DNA of 64,000 nucleotides from Cinnamomum chago (Eukaryota > Streptophyta > Magnoliopsida > Laurales > Lauraceae), in NCBI GenBank assembly GCA_038049695.1, contig CP142454.1, positions 88,558,501 to 88,622,500 on the forward strand, in the 5' to 3' direction. Below, piece by piece: positions 1 through 10,697 of the stretch (position 1 is its first letter; every line of letters begins with the position of its first letter). The notes beneath the pieces are model-generated. The model saw only the letters and a program-made list of their open reading frames with translations. It ran no database searches and was not told the DNA's origin. The position numbers and the translations under genes are program-made.

Positions 1-1236
1 GTTACCATACGCAGGAAAGTCATTTATCGTCCACATCACAGCCGCATGCATTTGAAAGGTTTGTTTAGTGGAGGCATCATAAGTAGATACACCATGATCC
101 CACAACTCCTTCAACTCATCAACCAAGGGCCTCAGATATACATCGATATCGTTTCCCGGTGAGTTTGGTCCTGGAATAAGTAATGACATCATCATGAATG
201 GCTCCTTCATGCACATCCATGGTGGCAAATTATAGGGCATAAGTATGACAGGCCACATGCTATAAGAGGTGCTCATGTTACCAAAAGGATTAAATCCATC
301 AGTGGCTAACCCCAACCTCACATTACGTGTCTCTTGGGAAAACTCTGGATATTTCTCATCAAATTCTTTCCATTCCACTGAATCAGCCGGATGCCGCGCT
401 ATCCCATCGTCAACGCGCTTATCACTATGCCATCTCATCTCTGTGGCTGTCTTCCTTGACATATACAATCTGCGTAACCTCGGTATCAATGGGAAGTAAC
501 GGAGCACCTTATGCGGGATCTTCTTTCGCTTGCCATCATTGATCTTGTACCTAGGCTCTTCACATTCTGGACATTTTTCCAATTGAGCATTCTCCTTCCA
601 ATACAACACACAATTGTGTTTGCAGGCATCTATGTTCTTGTATCCCATGCCCAAGTCACGCAATAATTTCTTCGCCTCGTAAATTGATGCCGGCACCACA
701 TGACCTTCGGGTAAGAAGTCCTTAAAAATCTGCAGGACCTTGTCGAACGACTTATTGCTACACCCACTTTCTACCTTCACGTGGAGTATCTTGATGACAA
801 ACGATAACAGAGTATCTGAGCTTTTGCATCCTGGGTAAAGGCCTCGCTGAGAAGCATTCAACAAATTTTCAAAATCATCCCTCTCTTGAGTATCTTCCTC
901 CAAGTAAGTTCCCCTACGATGATCATCTATCAACTCATTGTACCCATCTTGATTATCTTCTGATTCATCATCGCTCTCATCCGAATCATCGGGTTGAACT
1001 ATGGGTTCCCCGTGATATATCCACCGTAGATAATGGACCATCATTCCTTTAATGTGCAGATGACTTCTCACGGTTACATAGTCATGCTTCCGATGGTTAC
1101 AACAATCGTTACACGGGCAGTTAATCAACACTGCCCCGCCCGAATTCGCCTTTGCAAAATCAATAAATGAGTTTACCCCAGCTATGTACTCCGCACTAAA
1201 TCGGTTCCGATAATGTAATATCCAACTCCTGTCCAT
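1..1236 (-). CDS. CACTA (En/Spm) TNP2-type transposase, N-terminal 412 codons, runs off the left edge
   Basis: The minus frame is open from the ATG at 1236 to base 1 with no stop; I checked every triplet. The start matches the usual MDRSW opening of plant TNP2 proteins. Residues 38-48 hold a Cys/His cluster (C40, C42, C45, C46, H48) like the transposase-associated N-terminal domain. A CPEC pair lies at 222-225, the hallmark DGFNPFGNM at 313-321, and the IPGPNSPGNDIDVYLRP block follows near 350, as in the Transposase_21/TNP2 family. These proteins bind element ends and catalyse cut-and-paste transposition. The catalytic C-terminal half lies outside the window. The intact frame suggests a fairly young copy, but activity cannot be judged from a partial gene. 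Confidence 0.9.
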   Translation of the reverse strand, partial: MDRSWILHYRNRFSAEYIAGVNSFIDFAKANSGGAVLINCPCNDCCNHRKHDYVTVRSHLHIKGMMVHYLRWIYHGEPIVQPDDSDESDDESEDNQDGYNELIDDHRRGTYLEEDTQERDDFENLLNASQRGLYPGCKSSDTLLSFVIKILHVKVESGCSNKSFDKVLQIFKDFLPEGHVVPASIYEAKKLLRDLGMGYKNIDACKHNCVLYWKENAQLEKCPECEEPRYKINDGKRKKIPHKVLRYFPLIPRLRRLYMSRKTATEMRWHSDKRVDDGIARHPADSVEWKEFDEKYPEFSQETRNVRLGLATDGFNPFGNMSTSYSMWPVILMPYNLPPWMCMKEPFMMMSLLIPGPNSPGNDIDVYLRPLVDELKELWDHGVSTYDASTKQTFQMHAAVMWTINDFPAYGN

Positions 1237-3340
1237 ATCTGACCAAATCACAAGTAATTAGCAATTAGAAATAGAATCCACTCGCCTATATTGAATAAAT
1301 TGAATGTGTTTATGAGGTCCAGCTCATTGGGCCTGCTCCAATCATCTTTTCCGATGGAGATACATCTTTGCCGTCCATGTGTAGAAAGAGGATGGTAATA
1401 CTTTGGCAAAGCCAGGTATTGCAAGGCAATTTAATTTTGGAAACAGGATCAGCTTGCCATGGAATAGGTCTATTTGGAAACAGGATCCATATTGCATCTT
1501 TTTGCGACAAGTATCAAACGTCAAAAGATGAATTGAAGAAGACAATGGAGAAAGCTAACAATTTAATTGTTGACATTTTGAAGAAAAAACCACAATTAAA
1601 GTGCTTTTGATAGTATTTTTTTATGTTATGTATTTTTTTTTTCAGTGTTTTTTTATTTAATATATAAATAATTTTTTTTAGAAATGGGACTTTAAAGAGT
1701 CCTACTCATAATAGAAAGTGTTCTTCAAGATAGAGAGAGAAGTTAGGGAGATTTTCAAAATTAGGAGGGGCCAATGTAATGCCAATCCATTACATTACTT
1801 GTAAGTATCTTTATGCAGAGTACATACAGAGAGTCTTATGAGGAAAAGTCTTTCCTATTACTAGGAGTCTAGGATGCTCTAGCTAGAATTTTGGAGCAAG
1901 TATTCCAAACTAAGAAGCTCTTCATTATTAGAGATTCTTAAAAAAAAGAAGAACCTTTAAACATAATAAATCTATGAATTTGGAGAGAATTAATCCCCAC
2001 TGATTCAAATTTGGAGAACATTTGTATATATGACATTTATGTAAATCTTATGTGATAGGCAAACAACCCTTAAGGACCTATGAAGCAATAATCCTTGGAA
2101 TCAAAACACAGTTAGTCTTGGAAATTGATCCAAATGGATATATCATGAATTAATAGTGGTTAATTATTTGAAACTGATGTTACTAGAATAAATCCATGAT
2201 ATATCCAGGAGGGTTATTCAACTTATTTCTGTATAAAACATGGTGTTACCAATCTGTTTTCCAGTGAAAAAAAGGGTATTATAAGCAAATGGTTGAAATT
2301 CTCAAAACAAATTGATTTATTTACATTCAAATTAGGAACATGCAACATTATTTGATCTCTGTTGCTCAAAGCCAGACCATAACCAGGAAACCTAATCTAG
2401 AGTCTCACTAAATGTGGGTCTGTTACATGGTGCCTCCTACTGTCACTAGGATTCCTCTTATGGCGCTTCATCACCTACAAATCCATAATATCCAATTTTC
2501 AACATTAGAGCACTAAAATCAAATTTATTTAGAGGATAGAATGGTGGAAATTCAGTTGCCTGCGATTGGTCTGAATAACCAAAAAATGATCACTAGATCT
2601 AGTCTGGGTTAAGGAAATCTGTTTCAAAACACTATTAAGAGTAAATTTTTAGACTTCATAAACCAGGTGATATGAAACAGCAGAATGGAGAATGAACGGC
2701 TCAAGGCTAAAGTCATATTATTTGACAGGGTACAATAACTTCCACCTAAAGGGTTTCTGGTCTTGCAAATTAATCTTCAGGCCAAAACTAAGGTTCTGAT
2801 AAGTGATAAGAACAATAATAACATTTGACACATGGTTAATGATTAACAAGTCTGTAGCAACAAACCAATTGATTTTCACAGCTTACAGAGAATAACCTCC
2901 ACCAGCCTTTGGTTTAAATCTATCTTCATACTCTATAGTTGGGGTTTCTGGTCTATAGCAAATCTTTAGGCCAACCCTAGATTGAGAACACTAAGATGAT
3001 AATGTCGTTAATGCCAATGATCAGAATGGCAAATTGTTGTAGAATATGACCAAATGCACAAGATACTCAAAAGGGTTTCTTGAAACAACATCCGAATCTA
3101 AGTAGTTCTATTTTCTAGATTGCAAATCCTTGCTCAAATGGAAAATACAGAGATCAAATAATGTTGCATGTTCCTAATACCTGAAAATCATACTTGATCA
3201 GTCTGCCTTAAATACATTGATGAAAACCAGCAAGTTATGAGGCCCATTGTTGAGTTTCTCACATGTTTTACATAAAGATTAACTTTCTTTTGTTAGTTTT
3301 TTTCCAAGAGAATTAACATGCATGTGATCTAACCCTAGTC
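1237..3340. other. CACTA internal DNA upstream of the transposase, no gene recognised
   Basis: This is AT-rich sequence between the transposase start and the GA-rich block. Short open frames exist (for example 1368-1610 on +), but none resembles a known family. A TNPA-like second gene was looked for and not seen. The stretch holds the internal inverted repeat listed separately. Confidence 0.5.
2327..3180. repeat. Internal inverted repeat inside the CACTA element
   Basis: The sequence from about 2327 (attaggaacatgcaacatta) recurs inverted at about 3146-3180, where it reads rightwards as agagatcaaataatgttgca. The arms agree over about 32 bp. The loop contains an imperfect direct repeat sharing 'gggtttctggtct' and 'aggcca' words near 2750-2790 and 2942-2980. 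It may be a nested inverted-repeat element; no target duplication was identified. Confidence 0.5.
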
Positions 3341-3782
3341 ACTTGACTCAGCAACCTATATTGAACCGAATCTGGATTTTCAGGAGCTTGACAAAGTGGA
3401 ACAAGCAGATGAACAGACCAGGTATTTGTGTATGCCTCTTATAATTTACTTTCACAATGAACAGACCCACATGTATGTATATAGATGAACAGACCAGGCT
3501 TGAGCCTGGAATCAAAGTTTCTGAAAAAAAAGGGGAAAAACGATAACGATGCACTAAAGTATGGAGAAAAACAACAATCAATGGAAGAAGAAGATTTAGA
3601 AAAACAGAGAGCAGTTGCAGCAGATTTAGAAAAAAAAAAAGGGGAAAAACAATGGAAGAAGAAGAAGAAACCGTGTACCTGGCACCGGAGAAAGCGTGGT
3701 TGGGGCCTGGGCTCCGACTGGGCGTGGCACCGGCGACTGGTGAGTGGCGATCTGTTGGCAAGTGTGGTGATGGCTTCGCTGG

Positions 3783-4080
3783 ACCTTGAGCAGAGTGAGA
3801 GAGAGAGTGAGAGAGAGAGCGAGAGAGAGAGAGAGAGCAGATCGAGAGCGAGAGAGAGAGAGAGCGATAGAGAGAGAGAGAGCGAGAGAGAGAGACAGAG
3901 CAGAGAGAGAGAGAGAGACAGAGCAGAGCGAGAGAGAGCAGAGAGCGAGCGAGAGCGAGAGCGAGATCGAGTGAGGGAGCGAGAGAGAGAGATCGCAGTG
4001 AGGGAAAAAGAGGGGAAAAAAGAGTGAGGGAAAAAGAGGGAAAAGAGGGAAAAGAGAAGAAGAGAGAGAGAGAGAGAGCA
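3783..4080 (+). repeat. GA-rich purine tract (GAGA / GAGCGA microsatellite)
   Basis: This is about 300 bp of almost pure GA and GAGAGC repeats on +. It produces long open frames of Arg/Glu or Ser/Leu on both strands that are compositional artefacts. It lies between the transposase and the subterminal repeats of the CACTA element. A nearby partial tandem duplication (gcgattcacgcggagtgagg) occurs at about 4158 and 4194. Confidence 0.85.
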
Positions 4081-4404
4081 GCGTCCGGTGCAGGGGAGGC
4101 GTCCGGCGGGCGTCCGGGGGCTGCTGCAGTGGTCGTGCTCCTGGGACTGGCGATTTGGGCGATTCACGCGGAGTGAGGGAGGGAGATTTGGGCGATTCAC
4201 GCGGAGTGAGGGAAAAGAGGGATTGGAGAAGAAAAGGGGCGATTCGCGCGACTTCCGGTGGTGGGAGAGACAGCGAGCGAGGGAGAGAGAAAGAGATCGA
4301 CAAAGGGCGGGAGAGGGTTTTGGCGCAGCGGGAGTGAGAGGAGTGAAAAGAGAGTTAGGGAAAAGAGAGGAAAAACAGGGGTTTTGGCGCGGGGGAGGGA
4401 AAAA

Positions 4405-4974
4405 AAAGGCGTTTACCGACGTTAAAAATTCGTCTCCAAAAGCAAAAAAAACGTCGGTAACATCTTTATTAATTTTTTTAAAAACGTTTATAATTTTTGC
4501 CGACCTTTCTAAAACGTCGGTAAAATTAATAAAACGTCGGTAAATATTAATTTTACCGACGTTTTTTAAAACGTCGGTAAAATGTTTTCAAATTTTTTTC
4601 CTTTTATACGAAAATAGTTTTCATTTTACCGACGAAAATAAAACGTCGGTAAAAGTGGTATTTACCGACGTTCTTGAAGAAAACGTCGGCCAATATGATT
4701 TTTACCGACGTTTTAAAAACGTCGGTAAAAGTTTTACAAATTGTTTACTTTTTATTACCGACGAAATTTATAACGTCGGCAAAATTGTAGTTTACCGACG
4801 TTTCCAATAAAATACGTCGGTAAAAATTAACTTTTACCGACGAATTTTTTAAACGTCGGCGAAAGTTCACTATTTACCGACGAATTTAAAAAACGTCACT
4901 AAAAATATACTTTTACCGACGAATTTTAAAAACGTGGCTAAAAAACGTCGCTAAAAGTGCAACTTCTTGTAGTG
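4405..4974. repeat. CACTA subterminal repeats (ACGTCGGTAAA in both orientations) and terminal repeat
   Basis: Roughly twenty copies of ACGTCGGTAAAA or its complement TTTACCGACGT occur, often as head-to-head pairs separated by 4-8 bp so that they can fold into hairpins. This matches the transposase-binding subterminal arrays of CACTA elements. The motif differs entirely from the TTCGTCAC arrays of the other CACTA family in this window (22099-23097, 28541-28925, 34700-35680). Confidence 0.88.
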
Positions 4975-6365
4975 AGTAAACCACCATTAATGCTCTTGGG
5001 CATAACCTGGTCAGAACCACAGATGATATCATTCTTCATTTTTGGATCACTTGAAGAAAATCACCACCACTCTCGCACCCGTGTATAAAATCACCATCAC
5101 TTGTATGAAATCAATATCGACATCCCTCTCTCAATATATAGCATTTCACAGATAAAATATATCACCAATATATCTATGTATTAGGCTTTCCCATTATCTC
5201 CCTATTCATTCCAGGTCGAAGTATGAATGCTTTTGAAAGAATCGTGATAGATCTAATCTAGTGAGCCGCTGGCGCAGCCCGATGAATTGCGAGGTGATGG
5301 ACGTATAAGATAGCTTGATAAAAGTTTTTTTTTTTTTATGAGTGTTGATGGACCACCGAACCTAATCTCACAAATGAGCCATGATGGACCACTGAAACCA
5401 AATCTCATAAATGAGTATGTGATGGACCACCGAACCAAATCACAAATTAGTATGGACAAGACTAAGTTAATTGTTCGGATAAATCTATCCAACGATTATG
5501 ATTTGAGCCGAACCATGTAGACCGAATCATGACTCAGTCAACAGCAGTTACTATAATTTAAGTAGACGTGGGAGATTATATCGATTCACACGGTTACTAT
5601 AATTAAGGAGCCGTAAATGCCTGATAATGGTCCATAAGCAGATACTTAAGAGTTGTGCATTATTTGAGGACTATATATAGCCTCTCAGTTATCAGATGTA
5701 AGAGGACCAGAGGCTTATGACATTCTGGACAGGAGACCCATCAGAACCATCAAAGGGTAAGTTAGCTTGAAAAAATGTTGTAAATGTCACTGCAAGAAAA
5801 CAACTTTCAGCTGAGGACAAAAACTGTTGCTTAAAGAAGAAAAACCACTGCCAAAGCCATTTCGGACGGAAACTGGAGCCCAGTCAACTGCAATTTTAGT
5901 CCAACCTATTGTAATTTTTCAAAAATTGGCTAGTTCAATCATTAGATTAGCTGGCAGCTTAAAGATATGATAAATATAACCCTCCAGTGAAGGTGACTAG
6001 TCCAAATGGAATTTATTTTTAAGATTTAAATATTAAGATAAAATAGGAATGTAATTGGGTCCTCGATTCTCCGACTATTCAAAAATTTCAACATATGAAA
6101 AATCGGGTTTTGAAAAAAATTACAGCATCAAAAGTTACATACTAGTTTCCACCACGTGTCCCAAAAATACAATAATATTGTGGTGATCTGGTAACTGCTG
6201 TATATCATGAATAAATAAAAAAGTTACGTGTAGATAGATTCACAGTAACTAAATAATGAGAACCCACTTTTTAGCATCCTCTGAAAAGTGACAGTCAAAT
6301 GGAGAGGCAAATGCTACCATTTGCTAGTATTTGCTTCTTAGTGTTGTCTAGAAAGTGATAGTCAA
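4975..6365. other. 3' flank of a third GLR copy (paralogous segment)
   Basis: The sequence from 4977 matches the DNA just after the GLR-A stop (19620 on): the same 'ccattaatgctcttgggcat' word, then long collinear similarity to about 5320. Similarity resumes at 5770-5850 and 6118-6360, matching 20415-20480 and 20575-20770. The corresponding coding exons would lie left of the CACTA element, outside the window. No gene is present here. Confidence 0.8.
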
Positions 6366-6645
6366 TGTTGTAATTTAGGGCTACGAAAAGAGATCAATCA
6401 AGCAAGAAGAACACAGAGATTTACGTAATTCGGCTTTTAGCCTACGTCCATGGAGAAGACAGGAGAATCACTATGTAATCAGAATAGAGGTGTGTACATC
6501 CTAGAGACTCTGGGTCTCTATTTATAATATTAGCCCCAAGCCCTGTTTCACCCAAACCCTACTTCTAATCACAATACAACTTGGGCAATCCAGAGGCCCA
6601 GTTAACCAAGACTTACTAATTACTAGTGAGCCATACTAATTAACA
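6366..6645 (-). repeat. 3' LTR of the 2.9-kb Copia element
   Basis: This 280-bp LTR, on + TGTTGTAATTTAGGG to ACTAATTAACA, is closely similar to the LTR at 8964-9277 and the solo LTR at 15757-16036. All carry the 'lowercase gatttacg...cctacgtcca' block found in many plant LTRs. Confidence 0.9.
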
Positions 6646-6725
6646 AATCTCCACATTCGCGAACATTGAAACTGATCCTCATGCACAAAACGAGTCTTAC
6701 CGTCTCCACCTGCCCCTAAGGACAC

Positions 6726-8159
6726 TCAGGTACTGACCACATTGATCAAGTCCAAGCAATGCTTGAACTTGTCTGCTGGAATAGTCTTGGTCATCATGTC
6801 TGCTGGATTCTCCGCCGTAGAAATCTTAATCATTACAATAGCACCATCGGCGATGACATCTCGAATGAAGTGTGCCCTAACATCAATGTGTTTGGTCTTT
6901 TCATGATACTTAAGACTCTGTGTTAGATCGATCGCACTTTGACTGTCACAGAAAACAGTAGTCAGCTTCTGTTCCAACCCCAGATCTCCAACCAAGCTTG
7001 TCAGCCAAATAGTTTCCTTCACTGCCTCTGTAGCTGCCATTTATTCTGCTTCAGTGGTAGACAAGACAGCTTTGGATTGCAATGCTGCCTTCCAACTAAT
7101 GGCACCGCTAGCAAAAGTGAAGACATAACCTGTGAAGAACTTTCTTCTGTCTAAATCTCCAGCAAAATCCAAATCAACATATCCAATAACACTTCCAAAA
7201 GTGTTGTTGTTTCTGTCATACACTATCACAACATCAGTAGTACCTTTCAAGTAATGGAGTGTCAATTTCACTGCCTGCCAATGAGCCTTCCCGGGGTTAT
7301 CCATGTATCTACTAACTACACTAACCGCATGAAAAATATCTGGCCTCGTGCAAACCATGGCATACATGATACTCCCAACTGCACTAGCATAAGGAGCACG
7401 AGACATGTGCTTCACCTCTTCCTTAGTTTGTGGTGATAAAGCAGCGGAAAGTTTGAAATGGTCTGCCAATGGAGTGGTCACAGGTTTCGAACTTTCCATA
7501 CCAAAGCACTCCAGAACCTTCTCAAGGTACCCCTTTTGTGACAAAGACAATTTGCCCACTTTCCAGTCCCTTCGAATCTCCATTCCAAGAATTTTCTTTG
7601 CAGCACCTAAGTCTTTCATCTCAAATTCACCATTTAACTGAGCCTTTAACCTATTAATCTCAGACATATCATTTGCAGCAATCATCATGTCATCAACATA
7701 TAACAACAAATAGACATACGAGCCATTTGAGTGCTTCTTGTGATAGACACAACTGTCATATACACTCCTACAATAACCGTTTCCAACCATAAAGGTATCG
7801 AAATGCTTGTACCACTGCCTAGGAGATTGCTTCAGGCCATACAACGATTTCTTCAGCAAACATACGTGGTCTTCCTTTCCATGAATTTCAAACCCATCTG
7901 GTTGATGCATATAAATCTGTTCATCTAGCTCGCCATGTAAAAATACAGTCTTGACATCAAGCTGCTCCGGTTCTAAATTCAATTTAGCAACCATAGCAAG
8001 TAGCACTCGGATAGAACTACGCTTCACCACAGGAGAGAACACTTCAATGAAGTCAACACCCTCCCTCTGAGTATAGTCTTTTGCAATCAATCGTACTTTG
8101 AACCTAGCATCTTCCACCCCTGAAGTTCCTTCCTTTTTTTTTTGAAGACCCATTTGCAA
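6726..8159 (-). pseudogene. Copia reverse transcriptase and RNase H remnant
   Basis: The frame at 7041-8159 gives 372 residues of Tnt1-like RT, with LDVKTVFLHGELDEQIYM near 67-84 and the active-site YVDD at 154-157. It ends at TTEAE, where a TAA stop at 7041-7043 replaces the expected Tyr of the TEAEYMAA motif. The same frame continues at 6726-7040 as RNase H (MAATEAVKE, FCDSQSAIDL, HIDVRAHFIRD). Recognisable upstream coding continues to about 8330 but is broken by stops. The polyprotein normally carries Gag, protease and integrase as well; these are missing. Confidence 0.92.
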
Positions 8160-8963
8160 CCAACAATCTTCTAGCCTTTTGGAGGTTTCACCAGCTCCTA
8201 AGTTTGATTTTTGTGAAGAGATTCAATCTCCTCACCCATGGCTATAGCACATCTTGCTGATTCTTTGCTAGTGATGGCATCCCAATATGTAACTGGCTCT
8301 GACTCAATACTCTCAGCTGTATTAAGAGCGTATGCAACAATATCTTCATACCCGTATCTCTGAGGTTTTTAATCTGCCTCCTCTCTCTGTCCTTGGTAAG
8401 CATGTAATCATTTGGAACTGCAATTCCAAATACCCTTCTTCTTCCCCAAGTTCTGCAACAGAACCCAATTCAGAAAAATCTTCCGGTCTACTTCGTCCAT
8501 GGCAACAGCACAGCAGCGCTTATGCTCCGGCGACGGGGGCGACACGCAGCGGCGATCCTCAGGCGACAACTCCAACAAGTTGCCACGGCGAGGTGGGGCC
8601 CAGCCGAGAGAAACAGAACAACCCAAATTGCCCTGTCTGTGTGAATTTTTCTTGCGATCTTCTTCTCTGTCCTCGGCGCAGCAGTGGGCTGCGAAACCAG
8701 CGGCGGCAGCGCTCTTCTCCGGCGACAACGCTCGGTGACTTCGGCAGCGCTTCTTCCTTCCTCTCTGCGGTTGATCAAACGATCGTCTGATGTGGCCCAC
8801 CAAGGCAAACAGAGTCTGATCCTCTGCTTCCAAACTCTTCTTCTTCTCCAATCGTGTCCCACCAATCCGATCAAATCTTCTGATCTTCACACGATCTTCA
8901 GCCCTTTCGAAATTCGATTCAACGGATCTCCTCCGATCACGCCAAATCGCACTGATTCCAGTT

Positions 8964-9277
8964 TATTGTGATCTAGGGCTACGAGAAGAGATCAATCACG
9001 CAAGAAGAACACAGTGATTTACGTGGTTAGGCTTTTGGCCTACTCACATGGGGAGGACAGGAGAATCACTATGCAATCAGAATAAAGGTGTGTACATCCT
9101 AGAGACTCTGAGTCTCTATTTATAATATCAGCCCCAAACCCTGTTACACCCAAACCCTACTTCTAATCACAGTAAACTTATTATAATAGGCTTACTTCTA
9201 ATTACAGTACAACTTGGGCAATCCAGGGCCCGGTTAACCAAGACTTACTAATTACTAGTGAGTCATACTAATTAACA
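8964..9277 (-). repeat. 5' LTR of the 2.9-kb Copia element
   Basis: This 314-bp LTR pairs with 6366-6645. The first dinucleotide is mutated (TA instead of TG on +). The extra length is a local duplication around 9160-9210 (cttctaattacagta repeated). Confidence 0.88.
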
Positions 9278-9600
9278 GTCAATTGTTGTAATATGTGGAT
9301 GCCTGAACGAAATTACTGTGAGAATGAGATATGCTGGGAGCCAAATGACATTCCCCTTGCACACCAAGTTTCTTCTCCTCTCTTGCGCGAGTTTCTATTC
9401 TCCTCGCTTATGCTAGTTACGCCCTCTTCAGATGAGTTTTCTATCTCCTACCATCTCCTCGTGTGGGAGTATCTCAAGGGTCCCCCAAAAAAATTTCATT
9501 TTCCCTAATTCATTCTAGCAGGAGACGCACTTGCTGATGTTACATTTTGTGGGTCGGTACCTACTATGTACCTACCAATGTCATTTCTTGAAGTTATGTT

Positions 9601-10181
9601 TGTTGAAAGTAGGTGGGCCTCGTGGATAGGTTTTCAAAACTTTTTGACCCACTTGACTCAGGGATCAAGTACTCATAAAGCCATAAATCACATTCAGAAT
9701 GCAATCCCTGAATCTCATCAATCATATACAGCAATAAACTCTATCTAGAAGATAGAAACCAGCAACAATCAAACAACCAAAACAATCTACAACAAATAGA
9801 GAAGTAGATTATACCTTTGGAGCCCGGTAGTGCTCTAATGGAGAAGAAGACAATAAGTTTGAACAAGAACTCTTCTTGAAGTAAATTAGGATCTCTAAGA
9901 CCGTATTGTCTTCCACACTATGACCCGCTACAAGATCTCTTTTCTCAAGAAGAATGGTGAGATCTTCAAGAGAAAACCAACTAGAACACTCTTAAGGAGC
10001 TAGAAGAGAGATAGGAGAAGTGGGCGTGCACTCCAAGGTTATGGGATGTCCAGCCCCTTGCTCCCTATTTATATTTTTGCAACTCCTCTTTTACTAATTG
10101 AAATAGAAGTCCTACTTCCATTTAGAATTAGTTAATCAATTTATTATATCATCTGATGGATTGAGACCATACAAACTAACA
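9601..10181. mobile_element. Solo LTR, 581 bp, TSD ATGTT
   Basis: It starts TGTTGAAAGTAGG, ends ACTAACA, and is flanked by ATGTT at 9596-9600 and 10182-10186. The paralogous site before GLR-B (about 45655-45672, gaagttacgttttacag) has no insert, so the boundaries are supported by an empty site. No internal coding is present. Confidence 0.9.
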
Positions 10182-10539
10182 ATGTTTTACAGAAAAATTT
10201 TCTCCCTCAATCCCAAACGCATCTAAGTGGGTCCCACAGGGTAAAGTGTGCGGTCCACCCGTAGGTGAAAATCTTCCATGTTCAATCGCTGCTGGACTAT
10301 GTTTTTTGTTAACTTTGAAATGCACGGTATTCTTAATCATTGCAACTTATCATCCCTCTTCACTGAGTGTTATGTACTATGATCACAATAGTTGTTGTAT
10401 AACTCCCCCAATGTTTTTTATTGTGGGTCCCAAGCCCGAGCAAAAGATGAGGTTGGATTAGGTAGGTTAACACCTAACATGGAATCTTGTCACAACCCAA
10501 ACATGGATTGTGACATAAATTGTCAATCACTGAAGTAGG

Positions 10540-10697
10540 TTTTTTTTTTTTTTTTTTTAATAACGAAGGGTGTCACAGCCCTTTGGGTTGGAGTAATCCC
10601 TATGGTCCCAAGGGGAGCTGGCCCCAATGCAGTAGCTCGGTTTCGAACCCTCAACCTCCAGGAGCAAACCATGGTCCTAGGTCAACTGAACTACACC
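10540..10697 (-). mobile_element. tRNA-derived SINE
   Basis: On the minus strand a Pol III A-box-like TAGTTCAGTTGACC lies at 10693-10680 and a B box GGTTCGAAACC at 10649-10639. Both are followed downstream by a 19-nt A tail (T run at 10540-10558 on +). The corresponding position upstream of GLR-B (about 45905) lacks it. The target duplication is not clear. Confidence 0.8.

Larger units (their letters stand above)
1..4974 (-). mobile_element. CACTA transposon, 5' portion with one terminus
   Basis: The right end at 4961-4974 reads, on the minus strand, CACTACAAGAAGTT, a classic CACTA terminus. It is preceded by dense subterminal repeats (4405-4960) and by the TNP2 transposase at 1-1236. The 3 bp after the end (AGT, 4975-4977) is the start of DNA that in GLR-A directly continues the 3' flank (gcccacAGTaaatcacc at about 19620). 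The element therefore inserted in the 3' flank of a GLR copy. The opposite terminus is beyond base 1, so the TSD cannot be confirmed from both sides. Confidence 0.88.
6366..9277 (-). mobile_element. Deleted Tnt1-like Copia LTR retrotransposon, 2.9 kb
   Basis: LTRs at 6366-6645 and 8964-9277 are flanked by a perfect 5-bp TSD, GTCAA (6361-6365 and 9278-9282). The left LTR begins TGTTG and ends AACA. The right LTR carries a roughly 35-bp internal duplication. A purine-rich polypurine tract adjoins the left LTR, and a degenerate initiator-tRNA-Met-like binding site (minus: TGGAATCAGTGC) adjoins the right one, which fixes minus polarity. Gag and integrase are absent; only RT and RNase H remain. 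Between 8340 and 8960 is leader-like sequence with no recognisable coding. Confidence 0.9.

Noticed and set aside
3439-4303. Long overlapping open frames on both strands (up to about 250 codons)
   Set aside because: They translate as Ser/Leu or Arg/Glu repeats across the GA microsatellite; no domain or codon structure.
8332-8971. Several 70-160-codon frames on both strands
   Set aside because: They fall in the leader of the deleted Copia element; no frame resembles Gag and there is no conserved motif.
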